This document shows, one piece after another, positions 9,336 through 18,453 of a stretch of 33,661 bases of DNA (its first letter is position 1; each line of letters starts with the position of its first letter). The notes beneath the pieces were generated by a model, which was not told where the DNA came from, did no database searches, and saw only the letters and a list, made by a program, of their open reading frames with translations. Location of the stretch: positions 25,452-59,112 of the forward strand of contig MU657440.1 of assembly GCA_026770575.1 (NCBI GenBank), written 5' to 3'. This DNA is from Pelagophyceae sp. CCMP2097 (lineage: Eukaryota; Sar; Pelagophyceae). Made by a program: the position numbers and the translations under genes.

Positions 9336-10874
9336 CTAGGGAGGCGGCACCGCCTTGTCGCCGGGGCTCGAGGTGAAGAGCTGGTCGGCGCGCGGGACGG
9401 CGGGCGGCGCATCGGCGAATATGGGCTCGGAGCGGACGGACTGCGCGGCGCCCGGTCGGGATTCGAGTGGTTGGGATGCGACGAGTGGTTTGCCTGGCTC
9501 TGGTATGCCGTAGTGCGCTCTGACGTCTGCAAGCGCGGCGCTCTGCGATCCGTCGTCTTCAAAGTAGAACATTGTGAGTTCGGTCCCCGCGGGCATGTTC
9601 CCGCGCGCGGTGACGGTGATGATTCCGTCGCGGATGACGCGGTCCGTGTTCACCAAACTTGTCGGCGAATGGTTCATAAACGACGATAAAGCGAAGAGCG
9701 CCGCGCAGCCGTCGCCGTCGTCTCCTCCAAAGCCGTTCAAACCGATGATCCGAGCCGCCCGCGCGGCGCTGATCTGCGGCACGTCTTGATCCAACACGTA
9801 GGCACTATCTGAAAAGAGTTCGACGTCTGGGACGTCGCTCCTCGGATTGCCGTCGTAGAGGCATGCTAAGCGGGCGCGCAGGAGTGGGTCGTCGTTTAGG
9901 GCGGAGACGAGTGCTGGGAGCAGATAAACTTTTGACCCGGTCCAAGTGCGGCCATCCCCCGCGATCATAATCTGCTGCCTTTTTGACGACGCCGATATGG
10001 CGAGGGCGCTTTCACGGATGAGCACCTCGCCGCGCAGGACGGCGCGCTTCGTCACCAGGCCGCGCATTTTGCCGTCTATCAAAGCGACGTCGACGGGGCC
10101 GACGACGTTGCCCGCCTTTGGCCTTGGCGCCGCCTTTTCCGCGTTTGCCCATATAACGTTGCAGGGGTTATCGCAGACGAGCTCGCGGAGGCCGCGCGTC
10201 CCGACTCGGTAGTACGGGTGCTTGATGGCCAGCGAACGGCCTTTCGGGAATCTCTTCTCCACTTCGGAACATTTCGAATCTGCCCCAACGAAGTTGTTCA
10301 GCTGCAACGTCGCCGCGCTGCCGTACTCATCCTCGACGACTGTGAGAATGGAAGCCACCTTGGTCGCGGGTAATGCTAAAGTGGCCCACAAAACGCGGCC
10401 CTCGTGGACTTTATCCACCTCTAATTCGGGAATGTAGATAGGCCGGAGGCTTTCAATCGAAGCCTCGCACAAGTTTGACTCTGAAGTGGAATCGGAGACG
10501 GTGATGATGGACTCCCTCGCTTCGGTTTTCAAACGTTCCATCTTAAGTAAGTTCTCGCCAGCGTACGCGTGTTGCGAAACAAGGTCTTCCCGCGGTAAAA
10601 CGAACCCGCCCGTGCAGACTTCGTGCCACTGCGACTCCATGTCTTGCGTGATTCGGTCGGCCTCGATTGCAGAGAGGATGAGGTCTTGAAACGTGGCCCT
10701 CCGGTTGTTCGGCACGTCCTTAATAGGGCGGCCGACGCCGACCCCCGTCAAATCAGACAAAGCGTCCGCGAGGCGCGGCGTCACGTGCGCGTCCCACGCC
10801 ACCGCGAAGCGGCGCGCGAGGCGGCGGAGCGGCGCGGCTCGCGACGCTGTGCGAAGCGACGCTGTACGAAGCAT
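9336..10874 (-). CDS. SET-domain protein, array copy 4
   Basis: A single exon of 512 residues and the most diverged member. The first ATG in frame is at 10874 (MLRTASLRTASRAAPLRRLA), and the leader ends RRFAVAW, a strong mitochondrial-presequence type. The middle module is about residues 140-245 (LRPIYIPELEVDKVHEGR, IKHPYYRVG). SET motifs: KMRGLVTKRAVLRGEVL at about 269-285, FMNHSPTSLVNT at about 399-410 and TELTMFYFEDDG at about 431-442. NH and the catalytic-type Tyr are present. The tail ends ADQLFTSSPGDKAVPPP and lacks the lysine run. It has no WD40 partner upstream, unlike copies 2 and 3. Probably an active methyltransferase fold; substrate unknown. Confidence 0.85.
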   Translation of the reverse strand: MLRTASLRTASRAAPLRRLARRFAVAWDAHVTPRLADALSDLTGVGVGRPIKDVPNNRRATFQDLILSAIEADRITQDMESQWHEVCTGGFVLPREDLVSQHAYAGENLLKMERLKTEARESIITVSDSTSESNLCEASIESLRPIYIPELEVDKVHEGRVLWATLALPATKVASILTVVEDEYGSAATLQLNNFVGADSKCSEVEKRFPKGRSLAIKHPYYRVGTRGLRELVCDNPCNVIWANAEKAAPRPKAGNVVGPVDVALIDGKMRGLVTKRAVLRGEVLIRESALAISASSKRQQIMIAGDGRTWTGSKVYLLPALVSALNDDPLLRARLACLYDGNPRSDVPDVELFSDSAYVLDQDVPQISAARAARIIGLNGFGGDDGDGCAALFALSSFMNHSPTSLVNTDRVIRDGIITVTARGNMPAGTELTMFYFEDDGSQSAALADVRAHYGIPEPGKPLVASQPLESRPGAAQSVRSEPIFADAPPAVPRADQLFTSSPGDKAVPPP

Positions 10875-11264
10875 GTTCTCCACCGTGGCGCCGCCTTTTA
10901 CGGCGACGCTTCGCGGTCCGGGCTGTGGTGCGCCGACCGCCCGCCCCGGGAGATTCGATGCCGCCGCGCCGTGTGCTTTCAGACGCCGGAATCCTTCTTA
11001 GCGCGCGGGTTTTCTCTCAGGAACATCCCTCGGCGCAAGCACCTGCCAAGTGCCTATGCCGCCGCCGCGGTCGGGCGTGCGCTCGCGCGTACGCGCGCGG
11101 CCTCTGGACGATGTAGGGCTTGTATACGCATGCTTAAAGGGCGCCTCGACGGTGCCGCCCGGTCGTAATGGGGGGCGGCTCGGGCGGGCGCGGGCGGCTC
11201 CGGCGGGGGCGACTCGTTCTGGGCCGTATTCGGTCGCAGCGGTGGGAGGAGGAACGTCTTGGAT
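10875..11264. other. Intergenic region between SET copy 4 and the BTB-kelch gene
   Basis: No gene is supported. This is the 5' flank of SET copy 4 and the 3' flank of the minus-strand kelch gene. A G-rich run on the plus strand at about 11168-11213 (several GGG and GGGG tracts) could form a quadruplex, or simply reflects composition. Confidence 0.45.
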
Positions 11265-13007
11265 TCACCGGCGGTGCGGCGGCGCTTGGCGCACGGCTCG
11301 CGCGGCGGGGAGCCCGGTGAGCTCGCGCACTGCGTTGGGCAGCCACGACGGCGCCGCGCGCTCGGGCGCGCGCGCGGTTTCGTTCAAAGCGCCGTTGGAC
11401 GCGTCGCCGGCGGCGGCGAGGGCGAGGACTTCTGTTGAAGCGACGATTGCTTGGCCTCCGCTTGCGACGTGGGCCCCACCGACGACGACGACGCGCTTGG
11501 CGTCGAGCCTGGCCGCCGCGCAGCCGCGGCGGGCCGTGGCCATCGTCGGGCCGGGCTCGAACTCCATGGTGGCGACGTCGAGGAGTTCCGTCGTGAGTAA
11601 AGACTGGTATTCTTGGTTTTGACCTCCAACGACAAGCAAGTGCTGCCCGTCCACCCGCACGGCGGCGCAGTAGCACCTCGCCGTGGCCATGGAAGGCCCT
11701 GGAGAGAACTGCATCGTCTCGACGTCTAGAATCTCCGTCGAGTTCAACCTTCCGGAATTCAACCCGCCGACGACGAGGATACGTTTTGAGTCGAGGCGCA
11801 CGGCCGCGCAGCCCATGCGCCTTGAGGTCATGTTCGGGCCGGGCGAAAAGAGGAGAGTGTCGAGGTGCAAAATCTCAGTGGAAGCCCAGAACGAAGCGCC
11901 GTCGAAGCCGCCGATGACAAGAATCCGCTTGGCGTCCAGCGCGACCGCCGCGCAGCTGTTGCGCGCAGAGTGCAGCTCGGGGCCGTTTGAAAACGTCAGC
12001 GTCTTGAGGTTGAGGATCTCCGTGGTGCACAAACAACCTGCCGTGGCGTCCTCGCCGCCGACCACCAGGACGCGGCCGGCGTCGAGCTGCACCGCCGCGC
12101 AGCCTTCGCGCTCCGTCAGCATACAAGGGCCTTCCGTAAAGGCCATGGTCCGCGCGTCGAGGAGCTCGGTGGTGGAGGTGGCGCCGCCCAAGTTGCCGCC
12201 GAAGACCTAGACGGGGTTTGCTCGGGCTCTGTGATTCTGGGTTTTCTCGACGCTGCTTTTGACGACGACTTTGCCGCCGGCCGCAACCGCGACGCAGCCG
12301 GACCGCCCGGCGCCCATGTCCGGGCCTGGTCTGAAAGCGAGTAAAGGTCTCGCGCCGAAAACGGCGGCCTCCAAGCCAAAATAATCCAGCTCCTCGGCCA
12401 TGGCCGATTGCATCGCGACAGGGAGGAGTTTCAAAGTGGCGTGCATCTTGGCTCGGTCCAAATCGCCTCTTAACAAGTCCAAGATGATTTTGAACCGAAC
12501 CCCGTCGCGGTCGATAAACACCGACCCGTCGTCGGCCCGGCGGAGCATGGCGTCGCAGCGGCCGAACATTCGGCCGAGCATCGAGTCCTCGACTTTTGTC
12601 AAGACGGCCCTGGAAGTCTGGAATCGGACGCCGCCGACGTTGAGGAGCACGACTTGGTCTTGCGGCGGGTTCGCCTCGAGAAGCTTCGAAACTTCGTCGT
12701 CCAGCTCCGCTCTTTCAGCGCGGAGCGTGGCCTGGTCCGCCTCGATTTCCAAACGCTGTTTTGAAACTGCTCGTCTTAAAGCGTCTATTTTTAAAGCTTC
12801 TTTGGCGTTTTGGTCCGCGACATCTGATAGCATGGCCTCGCGGTCTTCTTCGAGTTGTTTGCGGTCGCGCGAAATCTGAAGGAGCTCCGCTTCGAACGCA
12901 CGTTCCAGAGCGTCGACGGCGCATAAGTGCGCATTCTGCGTCCGGCGGATTGTAGCAAACGACTCTTTTAGCGAATCAAAAGGCCCCGAAGCGAACAGAG
13001 CCGCCAT
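11265..13007 (-). CDS. Coiled-coil / BTB-T1 / kelch-repeat protein
   Basis: Two exons: 13007-12264 and 12206-11265, about 561 residues. Residues about 20-110 form a charged coiled coil. A KCTD/T1-type BTB domain follows (VLLNVGGVRFQTSRAVL, then DRDGVRFKIILDLLRGDL). Six kelch blades complete the protein, each with a pattern like GPxMxxxRxxCAAVxLDxxRVLVVGG and TEILD. The intron is short (57 bases, 12263-12207, GTC...CTAG) and phase 0. It contains a stop in frame (TAG at 12209-12207), and removing it restores the first kelch blade (GGKVVVFGGNLGG). The start at 13007 gives MAALFASGPFDS; sequence further upstream looks non-coding. Kelch-BTB proteins usually recruit substrates to cullin-3; here the T1-type BTB points to that or to oligomeric assembly. 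Function is inferred. Confidence 0.88.
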
Positions 13008-13205
13008 CGCCGCGTTCGGAGGAGGAGAATGCGCCGGGTCGAAGGACCTTCGGAGGAGCGGGTCGACCTTCGAAGGAGCAGCGCGCGCGACGACTCGTGA
13101 CGTCAAAGTCAGAATCCCCAATGTGCTCGCCAAAATAATTGGGCGATAGGAAGGGGCACAACCCGACACGTGCGCCAGCCCTCCGCCCCTCTGGAGCAGC
13201 CCGTC
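13008..13205. promoter_or_regulatory. Divergent promoter with palindromic TGACGTCA site
   Basis: 198 bases between the BTB-kelch start (minus) and the YkgJ-DUF1415 start (plus). TGACGTCA lies at 13098-13105, a perfect bZIP/CRE palindrome that could serve both directions. Further along, CCAAAATAATTGG (13128-13140) is a near-perfect inverted repeat containing an inverted CCAAT. In photosynthetic stramenopiles, aureochrome bZIP photoreceptors are known to bind TGACGT, which would fit, but this is inference. Confidence 0.5.
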
Positions 13206-14827
13206 ATGGCACGGAGGGTCGGTCTGGCTGCGCTCCTGATCCTGAGCCTCGAGGTATGGACACTGCACTTGTTCCAAGAGTCGACCATGCACGCTTCACC
13301 AATCTCCATCGATTCTCGATATACGCGGCGGTGTAGGCGCTGGTGCCGCGCCCCCGCGCGCCTCAAACGCGTCGCCTGCGGTCGGCGGCGGAGCCGTGGT
13401 ACGCAGAGGAAGGTCTCAAGTTTGACTGTACTGGCTGCGGAGACTGCTGCCGCGTCGAGGGAGACGTCTGGCTCAACGGCCAAGAGGCTGCAGGAATGGC
13501 AAAGCTCCTCGGCGTCGAGGAGAGGGAGTACGACGTCGGGTACACGGACGTCGCGCTGGAAGGAGGCTGGCGCCGCCTGATCGCGTCGGAGAAGAGGTGC
13601 ATCTTCCTCGACGACGAAGAGTGCGTCCCCCTTTGCGCAGAGCGGCCCAAAGACGCATCATCGGACGCGGACGCAAAGTCGGACGAGGACGCTCGTCGGA
13701 CGCTCCCGAGACGCGCCTGAAACGCTCCCAAAACGGTCCCGAAACGTTGCTCAAACGCTTAGGCGCTGCAGCGTGCACGCCGCGCGGCCGCTGCAGTGCC
13801 GGGCGTGCGTCTCCGCGCTTTTTGTGCGCGTCGACTGACTGTTGTAAAGGTACCCGTTTGACTGACTGTTGCGTTGTGAAGGTACCCTTTTTGGCCGCGG
13901 ATCCTACAGTCGCGCGAGGCGTGGGACGTGCGTACTCGCCGCACCGCATCGTGCTGCATCTTCATAGTAGGCGGAGAAAGGGCGCTGCGAAGGCATCGAG
14001 TCTGCCGAGTCTACAGAAAAGCCGGTGGCGCTGGAAGCTATCAGCCGAGAAGTTGACGAGTGGTCCGCCTGGCTGCGCAGGTTCCCGCGCAACTCCGCGG
14101 CGGCCGTCGACGACACGGCGGCGTGGGCGCAAACGGTCGTCGATTTGGAGCTGTGCCCGTGGGCGAAAAAGTCGCTGGAGGCCGGCGGCGCCTGCCGCTA
14201 TACTGTCACGCTCACGACAGACGCTCAAGAGTTTGCGAAATGTGTAGTCGACGCCGCCGCCGACGTCTTTGAGTCGCCGCACGACGACGCGGCGGCCATC
14301 GTCTTCGTCGTCGCGCCCAACTTTCTGGCAGAAGACTTTGAAGCGTTTTACGTCAGTAAATCCCGTGACAGGGGCCCCTGTGACCAGGACAAGGTTCCCG
14401 TGGCAAGGTTTCCGGGAGTCGAGACGGCTCGTCGAGGCGGTGGAGGTTTCCGGGAGTCGAGACAGCTCGTCGAGGCGGTGGATTTCTTTGAGGCTTTGCT
14501 GCGTAGGCCTTTTGCGAGGATCTGGAGGACGACGTCTTCACCTCTTTGCCCGCGCCTTTAAACTCGACCTCTGCGTCTCTCGCGGACGACATCCAGGTCG
14601 CGGGCTTCCACCCGCGATGGCTCTTCGCCGGCCTCGCGGAGGAATCTCCCGTCCACTTTGAGAAGCGGTCGCCGTTTTCGACCGTGTCCGTCGTGCGGCG
14701 GAAAGCGCTGGAGAAAGTGCAATCGGCCGCCGTCGCCGAGCACAACGAGCAAATCCTCGAAAAACTCGGCACGGAACAAGTCCGGAAACGCTTCGAAAAC
14801 TTCCTACCCCGCGATCCGGCCACATAA
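13206..14827 (+). CDS. YkgJ-type cysteine-cluster domain fused to DUF1415
   Basis: Six exons join in phase: 13206-13253, 13337-13620, 13763-13804, 13882-13927, 13971-14351 and 14507-14827, giving 373 residues. Exon 1 is a hydrophobic leader (MARRVGLAALLILSLE) followed by ALVPRPRAP, like a bipartite plastid signal. Residues about 46-150 match the YkgJ/UPF0153 metal-chelating family: FDCTGCGDCC, then RCSVHAARPLQCR, YPFWPRILQSREAWD and CEGI; every Cys of the pattern is present. Residues about 180-365 match DUF1415: AWAQTVVDLELCPWAK, VAGFHPRWLFAG and KRSPFSTVSVVRRKAL. Each exon junction falls exactly where the families require continuity, which supports the splicing. Biochemistry is unknown for both domains; Cys clusters of this kind are thought to bind Zn or Fe. 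It is divergent from the BTB-kelch gene. Confidence 0.88.
13833..13890 (+). repeat. Duplicated intron 3' end of the YkgJ-DUF1415 gene
   Basis: GACTGACTGTTG...AAGGTACCC occurs twice (starts at 13833 and 13860). Both copies contain an AAGGT acceptor-like site; only the second, at 13881/13882, gives the YPFWP frame. Confidence 0.85.
14407..14482 (+). repeat. 38-bp tandem duplication within an intron
   Basis: Two copies of a 38-base unit (14407-14444 and 14445-14482) differ at one position. They lie inside the last intron (14352-14506) of the YkgJ-DUF1415 gene. The length is not a multiple of three, consistent with non-coding placement. Confidence 0.95.
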
Positions 14828-15275
14828 TCTTCCATGTAAGATCGACGGCCCAAAGGCCGAGACCAAGGCGCCGGAGTCGGGAAATCGTCGAGCCTCTGGC
14901 GCGCCTATTGCCTCTGCGCTGCGGCGCCACTCGAGTGCCTCGTCCCGGTCCGAGTTGCAGGGCGAGACCACGTCACGGTGCGCCTACTTTCTATTCTTCG
15001 CGCCTTTTTCAATACGCGTCCCCAGCTCCGCGCGCTTGCGTTCTTGGTCGAGTTTCCCGGGCCCAAAGGCGGGGGGGGGGTCGTGCCGATTGGCGAGACG
15101 GGGTCTTCTAAAAGGGGATTGATTCCTCAAAGGAAAGCGGGGGACCCGGGCGTACTCGTGGCCGCGAGAGGCGGCATGCCGCGAGAGCCTCGGAGAGGCG
15201 GGCGTATTATCGGGTCTGCCTTTCGGCTCTGCCTTTCGGCGTTTGAGCTTTTTTTCGTCGTGGAAGCTCGGGGTC
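14828..15275. other. Convergent intergenic region
   Basis: No gene is supported. It separates the YkgJ-DUF1415 stop from the CHRD exon stop. It has an 11-base G homopolymer at about 15069-15079 and a 13-base direct repeat TCTGCCTTTCGGC near 15218-15240. Confidence 0.5.
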
Positions 15276-15433
15276 CTACTCGGTTTGCGCGAGCTGGCCG
15301 CGGACGGCGCCGTTTGGGAAGTCTGCGGTGTGGAGGTTGACGTAGAACCACGTCGGATCTTCGAGGATGCTGGCGACAAAGTCGTTGGTGACGCAGCCGT
15401 GGGCTGCTGGGTCCCCTCGCTCGCCGGCGCGGC
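15276..15433 (-). CDS. CHRD-domain C-terminal exon (orphan, possibly a remnant)
   Basis: On the minus strand, an open stretch ending at TAG 15278-15276 reads CVTNDFVASILEDPTWFYVN followed by LHTADFPNGAVRGQLAQTE. This is the characteristic C-terminal end of a CHRD (chordin-type) domain, a beta-rich extracellular module. The exon probably begins after the acceptor CCGTAG at 15434. No upstream exon with the N-terminal CHRD signature (HIHTG type) was found within the next 700 bases, which contain an opposing gene. It is therefore either the last exon of a gene with a distant or unseen start, or a degenerate fragment. It is too short to stand as an ordinary full-length gene. Confidence 0.65.
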
Positions 15434-15706
15434 CTACGGACGTCGGACCGCGACTTTAACATAATGAACACGAGAAAAGCAACAAATTTGGGTCTTTTTC
15501 CGACAATTTCTATTGGTCGCTAATTTTTAAGAAGTCACGGCGGTTTCACTATTCGTTGCAAGTTCATTGAAAAGTCCTTGTCAAAGTTTTTGCACTCTAA
15601 AACGCATTTTCATTGTGAACCCGCCGTTGGACTGCAACGATCCTTTGCTCCCTCCACACGCTTCAGCCGAGCCCGAGTCGGAGTTCGACAAGTCAATTCC
15701 GACGGG
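15434..15706. promoter_or_regulatory. AT-richer upstream region of the 15707 gene
   Basis: Bases about 15475-15620 are markedly AT-rich for this window and contain ATTGG (inverted CCAAT) at 15512-15516 and several T runs. The position, just before the ATG at 15707, suggests promoter and 5' untranslated sequence. No TATA box was identified with confidence. Confidence 0.4.
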
Positions 15707-16688
15707 ATGGACGAGGCCATGGAGGAGGTCCAGTGGTGGCAGTGGGACCTGCAGATGGAGCGCGTCTTCCGGTTTTTCCTGCGCAAGGCGGAGGGCTATG
15801 TGTTTAGAATCATGGCGGACCCGATGATCCTCGCCCCGCTGGCGCCCGCCGTAGCCTCGTGGCTCGCGGTCCAACGATTCACAGGTATTGCCTTTTTAAA
15901 GCCCCCTGCTCCGGGAAAACCTCCCCCGCCGCTACGTGGCGACACGGGCGGCGCCGATACCCGGAACGTAGGCCTGCTGCGGGCGGTGCGTCATCCGCAA
16001 AGGCGCTTCGGCCTACGGCGCGGCGTCGCGGGCATTTCTTCGTTGCCTGCATCGCCGACGGCGGCGTAGTTTCCTGCCCCGCCGACGGCGGCGTAGGTCC
16101 TCGTCGCGGCGATTGCGGCGGTGTGGAAGTACGTGCCCGCGCCGTACAACGTGCCCGCCGTCCTCGCGCTCGGATTGCTGCCGAAGCTCGGTGGCCGAGC
16201 CAAGGCCGTCAAGGCGTGCGTATACCCGGCGCGATGCCGCCGAAGAGTGCCGCGGATGGAGGCCCGTTTTGAAAAGTGCCGCGGATGGAGGCCCCGTTTT
16301 GAAAGTGCAGCGTTTGTCGACCGAGCTTGGCGAAATAAGGTACCGCGCGCGCCTCGTCGCCTTTTACACGGAGCACAACCCGGAGCAGCTCCCAAAGGTC
16401 GACGAGATTTTGGCGAGGTACCAGGGCCACGAGGAGACGCTCTTCGAACGTCTGTTGAACAAATACCCCGCGGCGGCGGCACCCGCGGCGGCGGTGGCAG
16501 CGGCGGCGCGCGCGCCGACGTCGCCGACGGCGCCGCCGCTGCCGACGACGCCCGCGCGCGGCGCGCGGCCGGCCAATGTGCCTACGTCGATCGACGAGTC
16601 TACGCCGATCAACGAGGCCAAAGCCGCCGCAAAGCTGAATGTGGAGATGCGCCTCGCCGCGCGCCTCGCGCGCCTCAAGCAGAAGTGA
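15707..16688 (+). CDS. Predicted small membrane-associated protein
   Basis: Probable exons are 15707-15868 (end uncertain), 16097-16219 and 16311-16688, about 220 residues. The first exon encodes MDEAMEEVQWWQWDLQMERV and a hydrophobic stretch (MILAPLAPAVASWLA). The second continues VLVAAIAAVWKYVPAPYNVP and LALGLLPKLGG, so two membrane-associated helices are likely. The last exon has a charged helical module, FYTEHNPEQLPKVDEILARY, then EETLFERLLNKYP, a NPExxxxVDxILxxYxGxE pattern I have seen in many algal proteins without a defined role. An Ala/Pro linker and a basic helix end it. The second intron has matching phase 0 ends (GTATAC...TGCAG). The first junction is ambiguous: ACAG|GTATTG gives the wrong phase, while GCG|GTCCAA fits. 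Function unknown. Confidence 0.6.
16053..16096 (+). repeat. Duplicated splice-acceptor segment (17 bp, period 27)
   Basis: CGCCGACGGCGGCGTAG is present at 16053-16069 and 16080-16096. Each copy ends in a TAG acceptor; only the second leads into the open exon at 16097. Confidence 0.85.
16246..16308 (+). repeat. 29-bp intronic tandem duplication
   Basis: Two copies (starts 16246 and 16275) of AGTGCCGCGGATGGAGGCCC plus CGTTTTGAAA, followed by a third partial AGTGC. All lie in the second intron of the 15707 gene, next to its acceptor at 16310. Confidence 0.9.
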
Positions 16689-17598
16689 CCCCGCAAGGGC
16701 GCGCCCCGGTCCGGGCCGCCGGCGGACCCCCGAGCCGCCGAGGCGCTCGACATGCCCCCTCACATAATCCCTCTATATAATCAAATGGCCCACGAACCCC
16801 GCGGGAAAGACGGCATGCTCGCGCGCCGCGCGCGGAGGAAGGCTGACGCGACGCGTGCCGTGGACGAGCGGGGGGGCGTGCCGCTGGAGGCCACACTGGC
16901 AGGTGTGGCGGATGGCCTTTGCACCAGGCCGCGGCGTGACCATTCGACGCACTGAACGCGCGGCCGTCGCGCTCAACAAGTGCCGCGGCATCGGGGTGGA
17001 TCGTTCGGGCTCAGGAGCTTTGAAACGACGGACCCTCAACGGGCCGAGTCGTTGGCGCTCGATCCGTCGACGGGCTCGTACGCAATGGATTCATGACTGC
17101 GCCAGTCGATTCTCAGCCCGCCCTCGATGCGGCGACGATAAATTCCCGGACCGACCATGCAGACAGCGCAGAAGGATGCACTCGACTCGACGTCGCGGAC
17201 GAAGAACCACGGGTGCTCGCGGTTGAGAGTTTTAATCGTCGCAGCAGCTTGGTGATCGCCTTCGAGGAGCACGTGCATCAGACGACGCTCCATCGGCAAG
17301 AGACCCCGAACGCCCGCGCGCCCCGAGACCCTTGAAACGCGCAACCTCTAGACACTACGATTCCACGACCTTGCCGTAATCTGCTCCTCACTGACGCACG
17401 ATGCCCCGCCGTTCGACGCGCTGCCCTCGAGACAGCCGTCGAGGCAACACCGACGCGCCGCGGGCGCCGCGCCGCGCCGGCTGTCGGGATCGTTGTCGCC
17501 GAATCTGACCAGCTGCGCTTCGCTGGCCAGTTTCGCGTTGCAACCGGCTCGCGAGAGTAGGAGGACCTTGTAGCTCGGGGCAGGCCGCTTTCACCGCC
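16689..17598. other. Long intergenic stretch, no recognised gene
   Basis: A TATA-like TATATAA at 16774-16780 is followed 4 bases later by an ATG (16785), too close for a normal start site. The 57-codon frame from that ATG is basic and resembles nothing known. An opposing frame at 17344-17036 (minus; includes HPWFFVRDVESSASFC) has balanced composition, but no family could be assigned and no splice context supports it. The last 250 bases are presumably the CFAP20 promoter. Confidence 0.4.
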
Positions 17599-18453
17599 AT
17601 GTTCCGCAACACGTTCCAGAGCGGCTTCCTGTCGGTGCTCTACTCCATCGGCTCCAAGCCTCTGCAGGTGCGCGCGCGCGCCGTCGGAGCCTTTGGGTTT
17701 CGGCTTTTGGTCGTTGCCTTTTTCCCGGCCGAATTGCCCCGACGGTGCCCCCCGCTTAGATCTGGGACAAGAAGGTGCGCAACGGTCACATCAAGCGCAT
17801 CACGGACCAGGACATTCAGTCTTCGGTGCTGGAGATTATGGGCACGAACGTCTCGACGAACTATATTACTTGCCCGGCCAACCCAAAGCTGACGCTCGGC
17901 ATCAAGCTGCCCTTCCTGGTCATGATCATCAAGAACCTGAAGAAGTACTTTACCTTCGAGGTGCAGGTCCTCGACGACAAGAACGTGCGCCGCCGCTTTA
18001 GAGCGTCCAATTACCAGTCTACCACGCGTGTCAAGCCCTTCATCTGCACCATGCCCATGCGCCTCGACGAGGGTTGGAACCAGATCCAGTTCAACCTCTC
18101 CGACTTTACCAGACGCGCCTACGGCACGAACTACATTGAGACGCTCCGCGTGCAAATCCACGCCAACTGCCGCATCCGCCGTAGAAACCAGCGTCTTTGG
18201 AGAAAAACGCCTTGCTTGCTTCCCAGATTACACTGTGGGCGCCTCTGAGGACGCGCGCCCTCTATGCGGATCCTCGACGGTCCCCCCGGGGCCTCTTTTG
18301 AACTCGAGCGGCCGGCCGTCCTTTTTCACCGCTCCCGCTGCAGGCATCTACTTCTCGGACCGCCTCTACTCCGAGGACGAGCTGCCGCCCGAGTTCAAGC
18401 TCTTCCTGCCCATCCAGAAGGAGCAGGGCGCGACGGGCGAGCCCAAGGCGTAG
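17599..18453 (+). CDS. CFAP20: Cilia- and flagella-associated protein CFAP20
   Basis: Three exons (17599-17667, 17760-18180, 18344-18453) give 199 residues, close to the family's usual 190 or so. The match to the highly conserved CFAP20/BUG22/GTL3 family is near complete: [80 protein letters not shown] and [19 protein letters not shown]. Introns of 92 and 163 bases have GT-AG ends with exact phase (0 and 1). CFAP20 is a microtubule inner protein of ciliary doublets needed for motility and tubulin modification, so the organism should have a flagellated stage or retain centriole-related uses. Only the C-terminus ([11 protein letters not shown]) is lineage-specific. This gene anchors the splice rules used for the rest of the window. 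Confidence 0.98.

Noticed and set aside
12400..12879. Plus-strand frame opposite the coiled coil and BTB domain
   Set aside because: Serine/arginine-rich mirror of a clear BTB and coiled-coil coding region.
13621..13720. Truncated, degenerate YkgJ gene ending at 13720
   Set aside because: An in-phase donor at 13621 leads to exons encoding all missing cysteines and YPFWP, so the gene appears intact.
16785..16955. Small gene just after a TATA-like site
   Set aside because: The TATA lies only 4 bases before the ATG and the short basic product has no recognisable features.
17036..17344. Minus-strand 102-codon frame
   Set aside because: Balanced composition but no family match, no splice context and a competing frame on the other strand; left as unassigned.
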